DNA of 64,000 bases, from assembly GCA_902527265.1 (NCBI GenBank), contig CABZNY010000001.1:1-64000 (forward strand), read 5' to 3'. Position 1 is the first letter of the stretch; each line of letters starts with the position of its first letter. A program made the position numbers and the translations under genes. Below the pieces are notes generated by a model. It did not search any database. It worked only from the letters and a program-made list of their open reading frames with translations, and was not told where the DNA came from. This DNA comes from an uncultured Pelagibacteraceae bacterium. GTDB taxonomy: Bacteria > Pseudomonadota > Alphaproteobacteria > Pelagibacterales > Pelagibacteraceae. This document shows positions 62,040-64,000 of this stretch, in pieces.

Positions 62040-62940
62040 CTCTCATTATTTCTTCTATAAGTTTTGTAAAACTAATATTCTGGTATTTTGCTATTTCAGG
62101 TACTAAAGAAAGTGAAGTCATGCCTGGCTGAGTATTAACTTCTAATAAATAAAATTTATTGTTATAAAATCTGAAATCTGATCTGGATACCCCTCTACAT
62201 TTTAATAACTTATGTGCTTTCATGGCTATTGAATTAACTTTATTATAATTTCTTAAACTTAAATTTACTGGAATTATATGCTCAGTTTTTGCACTGGTAC
62301 TATACTTTGCTTTATAATCATAAAATTTCCTTCTAGGTTTTAGCTCAATTATTCCTAATTTTTTTTTACCTAAAATAGCAGCTTGAATTTCTCTTCCAGG
62401 TATATATTTCTCAATTAAAATATCCCTAAATTTTTTTAACTTCATCAAATTTATATTAAAATTTTTTTTGGTGCAAATATATACACCTACACTAGAGCCC
62501 TCGTTAATAGGCTTTAAAACAACAGGGAATTTAAAATTTGTATCAATTTTTTTTATTGTATTTTTAATATTAGAATTATTTTTAAAAGAAAATTTGATAT
62601 GTGGGGGTGTTAAAATATTATTTTTAGTAAAAATTTTTTTTGATATTTCTTTATCAATTGCAAGAGAAGAAGAAAGTACACCAGAATGAGAATATCTTAC
62701 TTTTTCTGACTCAAGTATTGACTGAATGTAACCATCTTCGCCATACCTACCATGTAGAAGATTTAAAACCAAATTTGGTTTAAATTTCCTCAATTTTTTG
62801 ACAAAACTCCCATCTGGTTCAATTAATAGAAGCTTATACTTTTTATTTTTTTTTAATTCATAGATCACACTTTTGGCTGTTATTAAGCTAATCTCTCTTT
62901 CATTAGAATATCCCCCTGCTAATATTAAAATTTTAGTCAT
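62020..62940 (-). CDS. ddl: D-alanine--D-alanine ligase
   Basis: ILAGGYSNEREISLITAKSV, LLHGRYGEDGYIQSILES, KPINEGSSVGV, LLEVNTQPGMTSLSLVPEIA. Confidence 0.96.
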   Translation of the reverse strand: MTKILILAGGYSNEREISLITAKSVIYELKKNKKYKLLLIEPDGSFVKKLRKFKPNLVLNLLHGRYGEDGYIQSILESEKVRYSHSGVLSSSLAIDKEISKKIFTKNNILTPPHIKFSFKNNSNIKNTIKKIDTNFKFPVVLKPINEGSSVGVYICTKKNFNINLMKLKKFRDILIEKYIPGREIQAAILGKKKLGIIELKPRRKFYDYKAKYSTSAKTEHIIPVNLSLRNYNKVNSIAMKAHKLLKCRGVSRSDFRFYNNKFYLLEVNTQPGMTSLSLVPEIAKYQNISFTKLIEEIMRDAAINK

Positions 62941-63848
62941 TATTCAACCATCACAATTTCTAATTCTAATTTTACACCAGTTTGATCTTTTACTCTCTTT
63001 TTGACGAAATTTATTAAAGACTTCATATCATCAGATTTCGCATTTTTTTTATTCACGAAAAAATTAGCATGTTTCTTAGATATCATAGCATCACCATAAC
63101 CTGTTTCATTAGGAACACTTGCTCTGATTAATTCCCAAACCTTTTTATCTGTTTGATTAATAGGATTTTTAAATGTGCTACCGCTTGTTTTAATTTTTGT
63201 TGGTTGAGCCATATTTTTAATTTTATTTAGCTCATTCATATATTTATTTATTTGTTCACTATTTTTTTTTTTTCCTTTTAAAGTAGCGCTTAAAAATATT
63301 AAATCTTTAGGTAATTCTATTGATCTATAATTAAAATTAATTTTATTTGCAGGTATACTTCTTACTAAACCTTTAAAATCAACTAATTGAATAGATATTA
63401 GAATGTCTTTAAATTCTTTTTTAAAGCATCCAGAGTTCATTCTTATACCACCCCCTATAGATCCAGGAATACACGACATAAACTCTAATCCAGAAATATT
63501 ATTATCCTTTGCAAATTCTGAAACTTTTTTTTGTGAGGTAGCAGTTCCAGCAATAATTGTTTCATTATCTAATAGAGTAATATTCGAAAAACTTTTACCC
63601 AATTTAATAACTGTACCTTGGTATGTATCGTCATCAAATAATACATTTGACCCATTACCTAAAATAAATATTTTACCTCTTAAATTATAAAGTTTAAGAT
63701 ATTCTATTAAACCCTTAAGTGATTTCGGTTTAAAAAAAATTTTAGTTTTTCCACCAATATTAAACCAATTTAGATTTTTAATACTTTGATTAAAGAAAAT
63801 TTCCCCATCAATTAATAATGCTGAATTTTTAATATCCTCTATTTCCAT
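62940..63848 (-). CDS. murB: UDP-N-acetylenolpyruvoylglucosamine reductase (start preferred at MEIEDIKN; listed TTG start is 63878)
   Basis: NWFNIGGKTKIFF, ILGNGSNVLFDDD, SGLEFMSCIPGSIGGGIRMNSGCF, KTSGSTFKNP. Confidence 0.95.
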   Translation of the reverse strand: MEIEDIKNSALLIDGEIFFNQSIKNLNWFNIGGKTKIFFKPKSLKGLIEYLKLYNLRGKIFILGNGSNVLFDDDTYQGTVIKLGKSFSNITLLDNETIIAGTATSQKKVSEFAKDNNISGLEFMSCIPGSIGGGIRMNSGCFKKEFKDILISIQLVDFKGLVRSIPANKINFNYRSIELPKDLIFLSATLKGKKKNSEQINKYMNELNKIKNMAQPTKIKTSGSTFKNPINQTDKKVWELIRASVPNETGYGDAMISKKHANFFVNKKNAKSDDMKSLINFVKKRVKDQTGVKLELEIVMVE

Positions 63849-64000
63849 TAAAAAATATTTTTCAAATTTTTCATCCAATTTGATATAGATCCTGCACCCA
63901 TTCCTATATAAATTTTTTCACCAAATGTATTCTGTTTTATAAATCTTTGTAATTGTAATTCATCATCAACTTGCACTAACTTAACATTTGAATTTTTAAT
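63848..64000 (-). CDS. murC: UDP-N-acetylmuramate--L-alanine ligase, C-terminal end only (runs off window)
   Basis: Own translation: IKNSNVKLVQVDDELQLQRFIKQNTFGEKIYIGMGAGSISNWMKNLKNIF*; TAATG overlap with murB. Confidence 0.8.
   Translation of the reverse strand: MKNSNVKLVQVDDELQLQRFIKQNTFGEKIYIGMGAGSISNWMKNLKNIF

Noticed and set aside
63846-64000. Possible MurC-MurB fusion, because murB's listed ORF extends into the upstream gene
   Set aside because: Reading the reverse complement shows MurC ending ...GAGSISNWMKNLKNIF* in a different frame, with a TAATG overlap to the murB ATG. Two normal separate genes.

Overview
AT-rich, gene-dense, mostly syntenic chromosomal DNA. It resembles a streamlined marine alphaproteobacterium of the SAR11/Pelagibacter type, based on protein style, a proteorhodopsin next to ferredoxin/FNR, and very short spacers. 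That taxonomic call is inference. No rRNA, tRNA, CRISPR array, transposase or integrase was recognised. Main blocks: (1) 1-6.9 kb, a photolyase/cryptochrome-like and lipid-modification cluster (truncated SDR, truncated DPRP, DCC protein, unlisted DUF2256 mini-ORF, SDR, DUF3833, CFA-type methyltransferase, DUF1365, FAD amine oxidase). (2) 6.9-14.2 kb, EamA transporter, PxpABC 5-oxoprolinase, TRAP transporter, TerC-like protein. (3) 14.2-29 kb, housekeeping genes (panB, guaA, a CBS-less guaB, rlmE, pssA/psd, icd, alaS, recA, tolC, glycerate kinase). (4) 29-31.7 kb, two GFA proteins and umuDC with a perfect GAAC-N7-GAAC SOS-type box. (5) 31.7-41.7 kb, a roughly 10 kb all-minus-strand cluster of exported polysaccharide-lyase/glycosidase-like proteins, a DUF1501/DUF1800 pair, two glycosyltransferases and an unlisted 41-aa membrane mini-ORF. 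This is the best candidate for an undescribed system. (6) 41.8-45 kb, dksA-like, GST, FNR, ferredoxin and a proteorhodopsin with glutamine at the tuning position. (7) 45-56 kb, metabolism, uvrD, pepP. (8) 56.3-64 kb, ligA-bamD-lpxC-ftsA-ftsQ-ddl-murB-murC, where ftsZ is missing from its usual place between ftsA and lpxC.
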